Notes: generated by a model from the sequence alone, not told the origin. Positions 21,455 through 32,282 are shown, numbered from the stretch's first letter. The stretch is DNA of 64,000 nucleotides from Muscardinus avellanarius (GCA_963383645.1 OY726571.1:75623860-75687859), one strand, 5' to 3'. Translations and numbers: made by a program.

Positions 21455-22480
21455 GCACTTGTGATTTCTGTGTTCTGTTCAGGTACTTCCTCGTCTCGAG
21501 TCCGGGCTACTCAGTGGTATTTTCCCACCTCCCCGTGGCTTCCTTCTGGATCCCCCTTCTTGCTGCCCCATCCTGTAGCTCCAGGTCAGCTCTTCCTTGG
21601 GTCCTTTTCTTGGTTTATCCCCTTACTTGGCTGGAGCAAATCCTCAACTCAAACGTACGTAGGAGGCATATTTTCTCAGTCTTTGCTTGTCTGAATTTTT
21701 AGTCTGTTCTCACATTTAATTGAGAGATTGGCCAAGTACTGGTTTTAGGTTGTAAATTATTTTCCTCAGGCATCTAAAAACCCTAATTGCACATCTCTCC
21801 GTATCTAGTTCATTTGCAGGGATTCGTTTTCCTCTGTTCTTACCTTTCACAGTCATAACTGACAGCCATGGGTCCTTTTCCTTCATCCTCGTTGGAAAAT
21901 GTTTGGTTTGAAGACACGGCTTCTTATTAAGTCCAGGGCAGTTTCCTTCCCCTCCATTTTCTTTGTCTACATGTATTGAATATTGACTCTTCTGAGTCAA
22001 TCCTCTGCGTCTCGCTTTTTCTCTCATGTTCTCTGTCTCTATCTTTCTGTTCTCTTTGTAAGAGATATCCTTTATGGCTAACTCCTAACCCTCCTATTTT
22101 GTGTATCTTAGCAATCGTATTTTTAGTCTCCAAAAGCACTTTATTTCCATATTCTCCTTTTCCACAACATCCTGTCACGAAGGCAGCCTCTATTCTAATC
22201 TCTCTAAGGATCCTGGCTAGAGTTTTATTTTTTTTTTTAAAGTTCTCCACAGTTTCTTTCTTTCATGTTGCAGGCTGCTTTCAGATCTTTGATGTCTTTC
22301 GTTGTCTGCTCATATTTAGAACGAGGGAGTTGAACAGTCAGGAGCTCTGTGTGCCCGCGTGGGTCTTAGGAAGTGGTAGGTTTCTCCTGCCACTGCTCGG
22401 CAGGGAATGGGGAGAGTCCTTACCTCTGGGTGCCTTGATAAGGGGTTTTCTCTAAGGTACCAACACTCATTCTCCCCCAG
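21455..22480. other. Intergenic DNA without a recognised gene
   Basis: Pyrimidine-rich on +, with overlapping open frames on both strands (the longest is 159 codons at 21976-22455) but no domain, start context or splice sites. An old, unassigned interspersed repeat is possible. Confidence 0.35.
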
Positions 22481-22516
22481 ACGCGCGCGCGCGCGCGCGC
22501 ACGCGCGCGCACGTGC

Positions 22517-22552
<36 letters not shown>

Positions 22553-22558
22553 GTGTGT
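22481..22558 (+). repeat. (CG)n-(TG)n alternating tract, Z-DNA candidate
   Basis: 78 bases of uninterrupted purine-pyrimidine alternation: CG-rich in the first half (21 CpG or more), TG in the second. It sits at the tail of the reversed SINE at 22559. Confidence 0.9.
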
Positions 22559-22735
22559 TACTGGGATCTGAACCAGGGCATTCTACCTCCAAGGTACACC
22601 TTCAACCTCTTTCATTATTTTTTTTTGAAACAGAGTCTCCTTAAGTTTCTGAAGCAGGCTCCAAAACCTTCGATCCTCCTATCTCAGCCTCCCAAGTATC
22701 AGGATTATAGGTGTGCATCGCCCATGCCTGGCTTA
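22559..22735 (-). mobile_element. B1-ID composite SINE
   Basis: Reversed copy from 'tactgggatctgaaccaggg' to 'gcatcgcccatgcctggct'. Confidence 0.8.
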
Positions 22736-22787
22736 GACAGTGTTTTCTATGCCTTTATTATATTACTATTTTTATCATTTATTATTG

Positions 22788-23214
22788 TACTGGGAATTGA
22801 ACTCAGGGAAGCTTCACCTTGAAGCTTACCCCCAGCCCCCCTTTTTTGTGGTACTGGGAATTGAATTCAGGGATATTCTATCTCGGAGCTACACCCTGGC
22901 CCTATTTTATTTTATTTTATTTTATTTTATTTTATTTTATTTTATTTTTTATTTTGAAACAGGGTCTCACTAAGTTGCAGAAAGGCCTTACTAGGTTGCT
23001 GAAGCTGACTTTAAACCTGTGATCCTCCTATATCAGCCTCCCAAGTACTGGGATTACAAGTGTGTGCCACCAAGCCCAATTTATTTATTTTGAAACAGAG
23101 TCTTGCAAGATTGCTAAAGAGTCTCATTATATTGTTGAGATGGTCTCAAACCTGCAATCCTCATCTCAGTCTCCCAAATACCGGGATTACAGGTGTACGC
23201 CATCATACTTAGCT
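22788..23214 (-). mobile_element. Older B1-ID SINE split by a younger one
   Basis: Reversed ID-like half at 22788-22842 and B1-like half at 23081-23214 ('...gtacgccatcatacttagct'), interrupted by the SINE at 22846-23080. Confidence 0.75.
22846..23080 (-). mobile_element. Nested B1-ID SINE with (TTTTA)n linker
   Basis: Reversed copy from 'gtggtactgggaattgaatt' to 'gtgtgccaccaagccca'. The A-rich linker between its halves has expanded into (TTTTA)n at 22906-22950. Confidence 0.8.
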
Positions 23215-23215
23215 G

Positions 23216-24030
23216 GTCCACCATTTTTTATGAAGTCAAAACACTAAAAAAAAACCGTGCTCAATAGGAAAAGTTATTTAAATTCTTTTAGATAGGCATT
23301 TTCATATAATGTTGGAATTAGAAAGAAGTAATTTTAGATGATTTATGAGAAGAAAAAAATCTCCTTTTCTCTTTAAAACAATGAATTTAAATGTGTTTCC
23401 AGGTAGAGTCGACATGCCTGAGCTGAGGGCTGGGATATATCTCTGACTGAGAAGCCCAAGTCATTCATTACATCGGAACACGAAGAGAATATTAATTAAT
23501 TTCCAATTTCCTTGGAGGCAGGATGAATAAGCGGCTTCTTCTCCGACCACCCAAACTGCCAGCTCCCTTGAATGCCTTTTCTTGTCCTTTCATGTTTGGC
23601 ATCCAAACTAGGTAAATCGGGGTCTTTTAGAGGTTTTTCTTTCAATCAGCCAGTGAGCATTTCCCTGTGTCTAGAACAACCACCCAGACCTGCCCGTCTC
23701 ATTTTGGCAATCCAAACCCCGTGGCTGCTAGCAGTTTTCTTCTGCTTTGATCCGTGCAGTGTAGGGCACTATATTTTTTGGCTGCTCTAAAGCAGACTGC
23801 CAATTAGATCCAAATGTGTCTGTCAGCCTGAGAGAAGGTGCTGGTGGCCAAGTTTCCATCCGTGGTTACTAATGGTTGGTCCTGCAACCTTCTTTTCGTT
23901 TAGAAACAGAAATCTATTCTCATCTTTAATCTTGGGGTTGGGACTCAAGGAAACGGGGAAGAGAAAGTCTCAGAACATAATTAAATCTCTTTGCATCTCA
24001 ACTTTTTAGTTTTCTTTCTTGCTTTTTTTT
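23216..24030. other. Single-copy DNA, possible conserved element
   Basis: No repeat for 800 bases. It carries TTAATTAATTTCC near 23491, a CTTTGATC core near 23743 and balanced composition. No splice sites or domain in its open frames. Confidence 0.35.
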
Positions 24031-24071
24031 GGTGCGTGTGTGTGCGTGTGTGCTTGCGTGTATGTGTGTGT

Positions 24072-24284
24072 TGTGTATTACTAGAAATTGGACCCGGGGA
24101 CGTTCTACCTCTGAGCTACACCCCCAGCCCCCCATTTTTTATTCTTTATTTTGAAACCGGGTCTCACTAAGCTGCAAAGGGCCTCCCTAAATAGCTGAGG
24201 CTGGTCCTAAACCTGCGATCTTCCTGTCTCAGCCTCCCGAGTACTGGGATGACGAGCGTGCGCCCCCACGCCCGGCTGCAGAGA
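24072..24284 (-). mobile_element. B1-ID composite SINE with TG-rich tail
   Basis: An imperfect GT array (24033-24076) precedes the reversed copy, which ends 'gtgcgcccccacgcccggct'. Confidence 0.85.
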
Positions 24285-24299
24285 GTCATGCTCATGGAG

Positions 24300-24420
24300 G
24301 GACAGCTTCATGCCCGCAACTGTGCTGGATATTTTCAGATGTGATCTTAGGTGATTCTCAAACAACTCTAGAAAATAGGGATTCCTCTTTAGGCTACTTC
24401 TAAGGAAACTGCAGTTCCAG
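24300..24420. repeat. Possible MIR fragment
   Basis: 'caactgtgctggatattttc...gatgtgatcttaggtgattctc...ggaaactgcag' follows the MIR order. Diverged. Confidence 0.4.
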
Positions 24421-24521
24421 AAAAAAGAAAAAGAAAAAATCCAGACCTCTCTATTGTGCGCATCGTAAGGTTACACATTCAAACAGGCGTCTTTTAACAT
24501 CCTGTTTCCACTGTACTGTTT

Positions 24522-24536
24522 AATACTGTGATCGTG
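24522..24536 (+). repeat. Target-site duplication, left side of inverted L1
   Basis: AATACTGTGATCGTG, repeated at 25189-25203 after the last A-run. Confidence 0.9.
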
Positions 24537-24787
24537 TGGGTTTGTTTCTGTATCTTCTATTCTAATCCACTGGTCAGTATATCTGTTTTTGTGCCAGTAC
24601 CATGCTGTTTTTACTACTATTGCTCTATAGTATAGTTTGAAGTCTGGGATTGTAATGCCTCCTGCGTGTTTCTTGTTATTGAGAATTGCTTTGGCTATTC
24701 TAGGTCTTTTCTTTCTCCATATGAAATTCATGATTGATTTTTCTAGGTCTCTGAAGAATGTCACTGGTATTTTAATGGGATTGAAGA
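24537..24787 (-). pseudogene. L1 ORF2 C-terminal region fragment
   Basis: On the minus strand the frame reads ...[20 protein letters not shown], ...[32 protein letters not shown]. This is the region after the reverse transcriptase domain of L1 ORF2p, intact over about 80 residues with no stop, so the insertion is fairly recent. Residues further downstream in the same open frame are target-site and flanking DNA, not L1. Confidence 0.85.
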
Positions 24788-25118
24788 AGAAGATACATAT
24801 GTTTCCTCTAATATGCCCAAACTAGGAAACACAAAGAATACCAGAGGGACTCCAGATATTGAAGGGGAAATACTAGCTAAGTTTGGATGGTAAGATAGGA
24901 GAGGAGGAAGGCCGGTCTCGATTAATAAGGGTCTACACTTGAACATGTGTAAAATTATGAATAAGACATGGTTAACCTGGACAACCATTGGTGTGTGTGT
25001 GGGGGGAAATGTGGGCGGGGGGGGAGGGCACCAAATATAGTGTAAATGTATACTATTTATGTTCAATAAAAAAATTGTTATATAAAAAAAATAAATAAAT
25101 AAAAATAAAAAAAAAAAC

Positions 25119-25178
25119 TATAGAAAGCCAAAATAGAAAATATTAAAGAAAAAGAAATAAAAAACAAATGAGAGCCGG
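25119..25178 (+). other. Candidate L1 3'-transduced segment
   Basis: About 60 bases, A-rich, from 'ctatagaaagccaaaataga' to 'acaaatgagagccgg', between two poly(A) runs and inside the TSDs. Confidence 0.55.
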
Positions 25179-25203
25179 AAAAAAAAAAAATACTGTGATC
25201 GTG

Positions 25204-25825
25204 GTGTTAATTTCTCTAGGGCCACAAAAGAGATTTACACAAACCTCGAGTATACATTGGGAACGGGACTGAAATAAGCTGCAGTTTCTTCAGACTAGAA
25301 ACCCACCTGTGAGCTGCCAAAGAGCAAGCAGGACCAGGGACCTCATTCCTAGATCTCAGCCTTTGCATTATTCCGCAGTGGGGTGGCATTTTAATATTTT
25401 ATTCCTGGACTGTGGTTTCTTGAAACCAGAGCCATGTTCTGGGAAGTACCCAGGGAAAAGATTGAGGCAGGAAGAAAGCAAAGCAAACCTCTCTTCTCTG
25501 AAATGAGTCACAGAGTCTACATTTGGACTTTTTTTCGACACCAGCTGGGATGGTTTTTGTCCATCTCTTAAGGAGAATCCTGACAATGATTCACAGGGCC
25601 TGAAACTCATTTGCGGTACCCATTAATTCTAGAAACTCAAAATGCATTCATTTGAACTTATGTGTCTTAATTTTTTTCTTTCTCCCCTGTGCTTATTTTC
25701 TAGGAATGAAATTAGATATTTGGACTGTTTTGCCCCAAAACTTGGTGGGATATGCTGCAGAACCAGTCTTCAGGGAAGGGGGATTTGTTGTAACCAGAAT
25801 TTCTAGCCATGGCAGATAGCCTAGA
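25204..25825. other. Single-copy DNA, no gene seen
   Basis: No recognised repeat; short opposite-strand open frames only. Confidence 0.4.
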
Positions 25826-26058
25826 GCAGTGGTTGGTAAGCTTTTCTAGTAAAGTGTCAAATAATAGGTATTTTCAGCTTCATGGGCCATATGGTCTCTG
25901 TGGGAAATACTCAGTTCTATTGCTGCAGTGTGAAAGCAGACATAGGCAGTATGTAAATGAACGAGTGTAGTCATGTTCCAATAAAACTTTATTTACAAAA
26001 ACACAAGGAGGGCCACATTTGGCTGAGAAGTATAGCTTGCCAAATCCTGGCCTAGGCG
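25826..26058. mobile_element. hAT-type non-autonomous DNA transposon
   Basis: Contains 'gttccaataaaactttattt', 'gtgaaagcagacataggcag' and terminal inverted ends 'ccagtggttggtaagc' / 'gcttgccaaatcctgg' style. This is a common old mammalian hAT-Charlie MITE; exact family name not asserted. Confidence 0.75.
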
Positions 26059-26124
26059 ATGTCTCATATTTTTCTATGTATAGGATAATCACAGCTAAGC
26101 ATATAGTAAGTGTTTAATAAGATT

Positions 26125-26333
26125 TTTCTTTTTTATGGTACTGGGGATTGAATCCAGGGGCATTCTACCTCCTAGCTACACCCCCAGCCCTTTTACATTT
26201 TTTTGCTTTGGAACAGGATTTCACTAGGCTGTTGAGAGTCTTGCTGCACTGCTGAGGTTGTCCTTGAACTTGTGGCCCTCCTGTCTTGCCTCCCCAGTGC
26301 TGGGATTACAGGTATGCACCATTGTATCTGGCT
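26125..26333 (-). mobile_element. B1-ID composite SINE
   Basis: Reversed copy from 'ttttatggtactggggattg' to 'gcaccattgtatctggct'; first of a tandem pair with 26342. Confidence 0.85.
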
Positions 26334-26341
26334 TATTTTAT

Positions 26342-26526
26342 TTTCTTTGCAGTACTGGGGATGGAACCCAGGGGCCTTCTACCACCGAACTGTAACACTG
26401 GCCTCTTTTATTTTTTTATTTTGAAATAGGCTCTTGCTAAGCTGCAGAGGCTAGCCTTGAACTTGTAATCCTCCCATCATAGCCACCCAAATACTGGGAG
26501 TATAGGCATGCACCACCACATCTGGC
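26342..26526 (-). mobile_element. B1-ID composite SINE
   Basis: Reversed copy from 'tttgcagtactggggatgga' to 'gcaccaccacatctggcc', in the same direction as its neighbour. Confidence 0.85.
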
Positions 26527-26534
26527 CTCAGTAA

Positions 26535-26645
26535 CTTTTTTAAATTGGGGAAGGCTAACTGAGTGATGTGTGCATGTGTGCCTCTATTATCTTGTACCCC
26601 ATTAAGATGTGTGACTACAATGCACCAATAAAAAATAAAAACCCT
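26535..26645 (+). mobile_element. L1 3' end, sense, 5'-truncated
   Basis: 'aactgagtgatgtgtgcatg', 'accccattaagatgtgtgac', 'tacaatgcaccaataaaaaa' match the 3' UTR end of the L1 at 13980-14090. Confidence 0.65.
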
Positions 26646-26801
26646 GAATGAATGCATATATAAAGAAACAGCGGAACATTTTAAGACTATTACTATCAAC
26701 TATGTTATAAATTAAGAAAGGTGTCAGGAATTGACTCAATGTTATAGACAGTGAAATAAAACATGAGAAACCAGAGCCCCAGGAAGTTGCAGGCACATTT
26801 T

Positions 26802-27003
26802 TTTTTTTTTTTTTTTTTTGGTGGTACTGGGGTTCCTGGAAGCCCTTCTACCTCCGGGCTACACTCCCAGATCTATTTTTACATTTTCATTTTGGAAACA
26901 GGGTCTCCTAAGCCAACGCGCGCGGCTGACTTCGAACCTGTGCGATCCTCCTGTCTCTGCCTCCCAAGCGCGGGGATTACAAGCGTGCGCCACCACGCCC
27001 GGC
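26802..27003 (-). mobile_element. Young B1-ID SINE with 14-bp TSD
   Basis: Long uninterrupted T-run, then the young-subfamily sequence to 'gtgcgccaccacgcccggc'. Perfect 14-bp TSD TGCAGGCACATTTT at 26788-26801 and 27004-27017. Confidence 0.95.
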
Positions 27004-27164
27004 TGCAGGCACATTTTAATGTAGAATTCAAGCTTCCTGACTCCATTACATGCTGCATTTACTGAGCTCCCTTGGTCTATATTAATTTGTATCACTTTAT
27101 TCTAGGAGAAGCTGCTTCTTTCAAAGAGAATAATATTAATTTCTGCTGCACCAGATATGGCTCT

Positions 27165-27592
27165 CTGGCTGAGTATAGTGGTTCATAACTATAGTCCCAG
27201 CTACTTGGATGTTTGAGAGAGGAAGATCACAAGTTCAAGGCCAACCTGGGCAACTTAGGAAAATCTCATCTCAAAATAAAATAAAATAACCCAGGCGTGG
27301 TGGTGCATACTTTTAATCCCAGTACTTGTAAGGCTGAGACAGGAGGATCGCACAGGTTGGAAGCCAGCCTCAGCTACTTAGTGAGGCTCTCAGCAACTTA
27401 GTGAGACCCTGTTTCCAAATAAAATATAAAATAGGTCTGGGAGTGTAGCTCAGAGGTAAAAAGCCCCTGGATTCAATCCCCAGTACCAAAAAAAAAAAAA
27501 AAAAAAAAAAAGTATTCTGGGAATGTAAATGAGTGGCAGAGTATTTGCTATTTGCCTTATACACATGAGGCCCAGACTCCATCCCCAGTAAC
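27165..27592 (+). mobile_element. Older B1-ID SINE split by a younger one
   Basis: The B1-like half (27165-27290) and the ID-like half (27511-27592, 'gtggcagagtatttgc...catgaggcccagactccatccccagtaac') belong together. The ID half keeps the ancestral tRNA-like middle that other copies here have lost. A CA array (27588-27611) forms the tail. Confidence 0.8.
27291..27510 (+). mobile_element. Nested younger B1-ID SINE
   Basis: Full + copy 'cccaggcgtggtggtgcata' to '...tcaatccccagtacc' plus A24, inserted in the linker of the older SINE. Confidence 0.88.
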
Positions 27593-27978
27593 ACACACAC
27601 ACACACACACCCCAGATAACGTTCTCGGTTGCATCAGAAAACCAAGTTCAAACAGACTTAAACAATGCAGGGAGTTTGTTGGCTGATGAAAACGAAAAGT
27701 CTAGGTATAACGTGGGTAGGCTTTGACTCAGCCACTCAGAGTTCCCAGGACTCAGTCCCTCTGGGTCTGTCTGCTACCTGACCATCTCCAATTGTCAGAT
27801 TCGACTTGGGGAGCACAGCCTTTGAGGTCTTCTTATAGTGGGGGACATGAACTCTCCCTCAAACGTTTGCCAGCACTGGCTGATGAAAGACGCTGAGCTC
27901 AGAGAAGAGCAAACTAGGGCTCCGTGGCAGACTGCGCGCTTAGCATGTGCAAGGGGGCCTGGGTTCCCTCCCCAGCCC

Positions 27979-28006
27979 CACACACCACACACATGCACAC
28001 ACACGT

Positions 28007-28036
<30 letters not shown>
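27979..28036 (+). repeat. (CA)n microsatellite
   Basis: CA units with ATG and GTG interruptions in the first half; not attached to a SINE I can see. Confidence 0.9.
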
Positions 28037-28039
<3 letters not shown>

Positions 28040-29064
28040 CTAACATCTCTCCTGGTTGAGGTGAGGGGGAAGGATGGTATCAAACCAGTAGGTTGGCAGT
28101 TTTGAGAACTGAGAGACAGAGACATAGACCCTGGGAGAGGAGCAGCTCAAAGGTGTTTGCTCAGGCCAGAGTTGTTCAAGTTCCCTGGAGAGGGAGCGTG
28201 AGCTGGACAGGCAGAGAAGGAGCAGCTCCTGAAGTCCCTTGAGGGAAGAGGCCGCATCGAGGTCCAAGATCAATGCTGTGTTGCTGAAGAACTTGGAGCG
28301 AGGAGGTGAGAGATCGATGTCAGGACAGATTCTGCTGGCAGCATGGTGGACGGGATGGTGGGCCTGGTCCAGTCAGCTGCAGGGAGAGCAATGACAGAGG
28401 CCTGGAGAAGAAGGGATGACAGGGCCGGCAGATAGAACGGACTAGCTGGCTGGGGGGAGAAGCGAAGCTACCAGGGAGACTTGTGGGCTTCAACAGCCGG
28501 TGCATGTGGGACCCCAAAACCTTGATAGGTGGACAGACGTGTTGCCATGTCTGCCTTTGAAGGTGTTTGTGTGGCAGTCTGGTGTGTCTAGTGTATTTGT
28601 CTAGAGATGTGGATGGGGAAAAGCCAAGCGGAGGGGGTGGTCCCCAGACAGTATCCTAATTGCTCAAGTTAGGGTGGAACCTACATCAAGGCCTGTAACT
28701 AGTTTACACCCTGGTCTGACTGTCTCTTGGAAGAATCCGAGCCAGATGGAATTCAGATTCACCCACAGAGCCCCAGGGCTACCCAATCTTTTCAGATCCA
28801 TTGGGTGGGAAGCATCTTGGAGGGACGCTCTCTTCTCTGGCTCATCCCCTTTGGCTTCTCTGGCTAATGGAAGATATTCTAAACCATCAAAGCCACAGTC
28901 GGCCCTAGAGGGGGGAGAATGCCTTTCATTTGTTTTTGCAAGGATCCTGGCAGGGAGAGTTCCCTATGAAAATGCCTTAGGCATCCTGGCAGTGAGAGCC
29001 CAGAGCCCTGTGTCCCTCTGTGTCTCAGCCAGGTCCCATAAAGAGCATTTGCCAAGCCCGTAGG

Positions 29065-29094
29065 GGTGGTGGTGGTGGTGGTGGTGGTGGTGGT
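29065..29094 (+). repeat. (GGT)n microsatellite
   Basis: Ten GGT units in a row. Confidence 0.9.
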
Positions 29095-29451
29095 AAAGAG
29101 ATTTGGAAGGAGCTCTGCCATTGTTCTGGTCGTGGGAATGTCTGTGTGTCAGGAATATCGTTTTAGCCTCCGCAAAAGAGCTCCCAGCTCTGCTTCCTGG
29201 AAATATCTTCCATTAAGTTCACAATAGTACGTTTCTGGGCCAGCCTGCCAGAGACCAGGGATAGGGTGGATGGGTGCTCAGAGAGAGAGCAGCGTGGTGG
29301 TTATAGCTTTGTGGGAACTGTCCCCTCTTAAGGGGTGCCTCTCAGGCCTTCAAAGTCCTGAATGGAAAGAATTGTGGGTGGGAGGTGAGTTAAAGTTGAT
29401 TTAATAAAGCCTGATTCTTTATATGTATATATTAAATTATTATTTTATTCC

Positions 29452-29873
29452 TTTTCAGAACTAGGGATTGAACCTGGGGGCATTCTATGCCTGAGCTACA
29501 TCTCCAGCCCTATTTTTTTAATTATTATTTTTTCTTCTTTTTTGCGGTACTGAGGATGGAACCCAGGGGCATTCTGCCTCCAAGCTACACCCCCAGCCCT
29601 ATTTTATTTTTTATTTTGAAAAAGGGTCTCATTGAGTTGCAAAGGGCCTCGCTAAGTAGCTGAGGCTGTCCGTGAACCACGATCCTCCGGTCTCAGCCTC
29701 CCGAATGCTGGGATCACAAGCTCTGCTTATTTTTAATTTTTTATTTTGAAACAGGATCTCACTAAATTGTGGAGAGTCTCACTAAGTTGCTGAGGCTGGC
29801 TGCAAACCTATGATTCTCCTGTCTCCGCTTCCCAAGTACTGGGTTTACAAATGTGCACCACCATGCCCAGTTT
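29452..29873 (-). mobile_element. Older B1-ID SINE split by a younger one
   Basis: Reversed ID-like half at 29452-29519 and B1-like half at 29733-29873, interrupted by the SINE at 29536-29730. Confidence 0.8.
29536..29730 (-). mobile_element. Nested B1-ID SINE
   Basis: Reversed copy from 'tttgcggtactgaggatgga' to 'tgctgggatcacaagctctgct'; the last bases of its B1-like start are lost. Confidence 0.8.
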
Positions 29874-29875
29874 AA

Positions 29876-30510
29876 ATTATTATTTTAATTGTACATATTT
29901 AAGAGACACCATGTAATAATTTGATGCATACTCATATATATACATATACATATGCATATACATATACATATACATATACAATCTGTAATGATCAAATCAA
30001 ATCCGCTTCCTTAAACACTTAAACATCTTTTAAAAGCCGGGTGGGTGACAAACACCTGTACTTCCAGCACTTGGGAGGCTGAGACATGAAGATCACAGGT
30101 TCAAAGACAAACTCAATAACTTAGTGAAACTCTCAGCAATTTAATGAGACCCTGTCTCATTAAAAGTAAAATAGGGCAGGGGGTATAGCTTGGAGGTAGA
30201 ATGCCTCTGGGTTCAACTGCAGCAACACATAACACATACACACACACACTCCATCTTTTGATTGGCATATAATTATTGTACATATTTATGGGGGCTCAGT
30301 GCGATATTTCAGTGCATGTGCATGTACTGATCAAATCAGGGAAATTAGCATTTCTGTCTCCTCATTCAAAATCTACCTGCACTCCTTTCTTCTAGCCATT
30401 CATAAAATATACAGTAGGTTACTGTGAGCTGTAATCCCTGCTCTGTTTTGCAAAACATAGCATTTACTTCTTCTATTGAACTGTGTCTGGGTACCTGTCA
30501 CCTCAAATGG
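29876..30510 (-). mobile_element. Old L1 3' UTR, split by a SINE
   Basis: Read on +, 'ttaattgtacatatttaaga', 'ttttgattggcatataatta', 'gtgcatgtactgatcaaatc', 'cttctagccattcataaaat' follow the reversed 3' UTR of old mammalian L1. An imperfect (CATATA)n array lies at 29932-29980. The SINE at 30036-30240 sits inside. Confidence 0.6.
30036..30240 (+). mobile_element. B1-ID composite SINE
   Basis: + copy from 'gccgggtgggtgacaaacac' to 'gggttcaactgcagcaacac' with a CA-rich tail. CATCTTTT on both sides (30023, 30252) may be the TSD. Confidence 0.82.
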
Positions 30511-31665
30511 TTCTTTAGGAGGAAAGTGCTTAGGGATCAGGGTAAAAAGGATTCTAAATTAAAACGCAGCATCATGCATTCTCAGGAGAGCTCCAGGAAG
30601 CTGTCCAAAGCTTCGGCCGGAGTGAGTTGCTTTTCAGGTAAAGCCAGTCCCTAAGCCATAGCTGAACAGGTAATGCAGCTTTAGGCAAACAGGAGATGGG
30701 TACGGAGAGATGAAGCACAGCTGTGAAGCCGCTCTCCAGTCGTCTCTGGATCTCTTTGAGTCCTTACCATCTATTAAAATGCCGTCTCCTGGTATAATGC
30801 AAAGAAAGAGATCTGCTCTTTATAGGTGAAAATGAAGCTGTTTTGGGCAAAAATGAAGCTGTAATAATTCTGTTCAACCCACATCAGCAGCCCGTGTTAA
30901 AGGTCCACCATGGGCTGGGTTTGAGTTGCTGCTGTATGACCCAGCGCGACCAGGCCATGCTCTCAAGCTGCTCCAGGTCTTTAGGGGGAAGACAGGCTCC
31001 TTCTAGTAATCCGCGCACAAGTCACAGGATGCTTGCACTCTAGGAAAGGCATCAGGAAGGGGCAAAACGGGCAGAAGTGTTCTCAATGGAGACATAGGGG
31101 AGGCGTCAGGAAGACCTGGCGTCCACAGAGGCCAAGTGAGAGAGGCCGCACAGAGGGTCACCATGAGATGACGGGGCTGGGTTTCCCAGCAGACAGCCCC
31201 TTAGGAGCAGGCTGCTTCCTCAGGGGACTGGAATGTGAGTCAGCTCCCACTAGCAGTTTAACACCTGGCTGAGGCTAAGGAAGGCTTAGCAGGTAGGGAG
31301 GTGGTGTGGGGTGGGAGGAAGTTTCCACAAGAACAGACAAAACCCAAGGGCCTCTCACCTTTCCTAGTTAAATGGCTAAGCCAGGAATGGAGAAGAACAG
31401 GGGTTTTTATTTTATTTTTTTCCCCCAGTCTGTCTCTCCTTGGTGAATATTTATTGAGTACTTTCTGGACACGGTGAAAATCCCCTCATCACAGGAATGT
31501 GCAGTCAGATGAAGGAGGTACAGGAGTTGTTTTCATTGTTCAAGATACAAAAGCATTTTTTTTTCTCTTTGTGGGACCCTGAAGGTTCTGAAAGCATTCA
31601 TCTATCACAGCATTTTTCTCGGGCTGCTGTTCTGTGCAAGCCATGACAAAGAATGACCCTTCAAG
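30511..31665. other. Single-copy intergenic DNA, no gene seen
   Basis: Contains a local near-repeat 'aaaatgaagctgttttggg/caaaaatgaagctg' at about 30828-30860. No coding or RNA gene recognised. Confidence 0.4.
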
Positions 31666-31905
31666 TTAAGCATGGCAGCTCATGCATGTAAGTCCTTGAA
31701 AGGCTGAGACCAGGTTCGGGGCCAGGCTCAGAAACTTATTGAGACCCACAGCAACTTAGTGAGACCCTGTTTCAAAATAAAAAGGGCTGGGGGGTGTAGC
31801 TTGGATGTAGAGTGCCCCCGGTTTAAATCCTCAGTTCCAAAAAAAAAAAAAAATGAAAGGAAAGAAAAAAGAAAGAAAAAGAAAGAAAGAAAAGAAAGAA
31901 GGAAA
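31666..31905 (+). mobile_element. B1-ID composite SINE with (GAAA)n tail
   Basis: + copy from 'taagcatggcagctcatgca' to 'tttaaatcctcagttcc', followed by an A-run that grades into GAAA units (31841-31903). Confidence 0.8.
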
Positions 31906-32068
31906 ATCTTCTTTGGGCTCTTGTTTTATATATTTTTTAAGACCTGCACTTCTGCAAATGTGAGTAAATTATACACTCATCTCATTTTGACTCATTGTCC
32001 ATTTTGGGAGATGACTTAATAGGAATGAGGCATGGCAAAGCCTGAGGATTAGCAAAGCCTGTCTGAAG

Positions 32069-32282
32069 AACTGTAGGAGCCAGATATGGTGGTGCACACC
32101 TGTAATCCCAGTATGTGGGGAGACTGAGACAGGAGGATCCCAGGTTTAAGGGCAGCCACGGTGACTTGACTTTGGGAGAGTGTGTTTCAAAATAAAATAG
32201 GACTGAGGGAGGTAGAACACCCCTGGGTTTAGGCTCTAGTACCACCACCAGAAAGAAAAAAGAAAGGAAGGAAGGAAGAAAG
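32069..32282 (+). mobile_element. B1-ID composite SINE with (GGAA)n tail
   Basis: + copy from 'gagccagatatggtggtgca' to 'taggctctagtaccaccacc' then AAGAAAGG-type tail. Confidence 0.8.

Larger units (their letters stand above)
24537..25188 (+). mobile_element. 5'-inverted L1 insertion with extra 3' sequence
   Basis: The left part, 24537 to about 24787, is ORF2 on the minus strand. The right part, about 24788-25090, is L1 3' UTR on the + strand with a G-rich stretch and an A-rich tail. Both lie inside one pair of 15-bp TSDs, the known result of twin priming. After the first A-tail come about 60 bases that are not L1 and then a second A-run (25179-25190), which suggests a 3' transduction. Confidence 0.85.
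27612..29445. other. Single-copy intergenic DNA with CA and GGT arrays
   Basis: GC-richer than the surroundings, no SINE for 1.8 kb. (CA)n lies at 27979-28036 and (GGT)n at 29065-29094. The 129-codon open frame at 28674-29063 is mirrored by a minus-strand frame and has no recognised domain. Confidence 0.45.

Noticed and set aside
21976..22455. 159-codon open frame on +
   Set aside because: Pyrimidine-rich sequence gives a low-complexity Leu/Ser/Phe product with no family match I know.
24471..24536. Extension of the L1 ORF2 fragment to 24471
   Set aside because: The last residues of that open frame translate the target-site duplication and flanking DNA, not L1.
27511..27592. tRNA gene
   Set aside because: It resembles a tRNA-derived ID half but is the 3' part of a SINE with a CA tail; there is no cloverleaf with intact arms.
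28674..29063. 129-codon open frame on +
   Set aside because: No recognisable domain, overlapped by an opposite-strand frame, no splice or promoter context; likely chance in GC-rich DNA.
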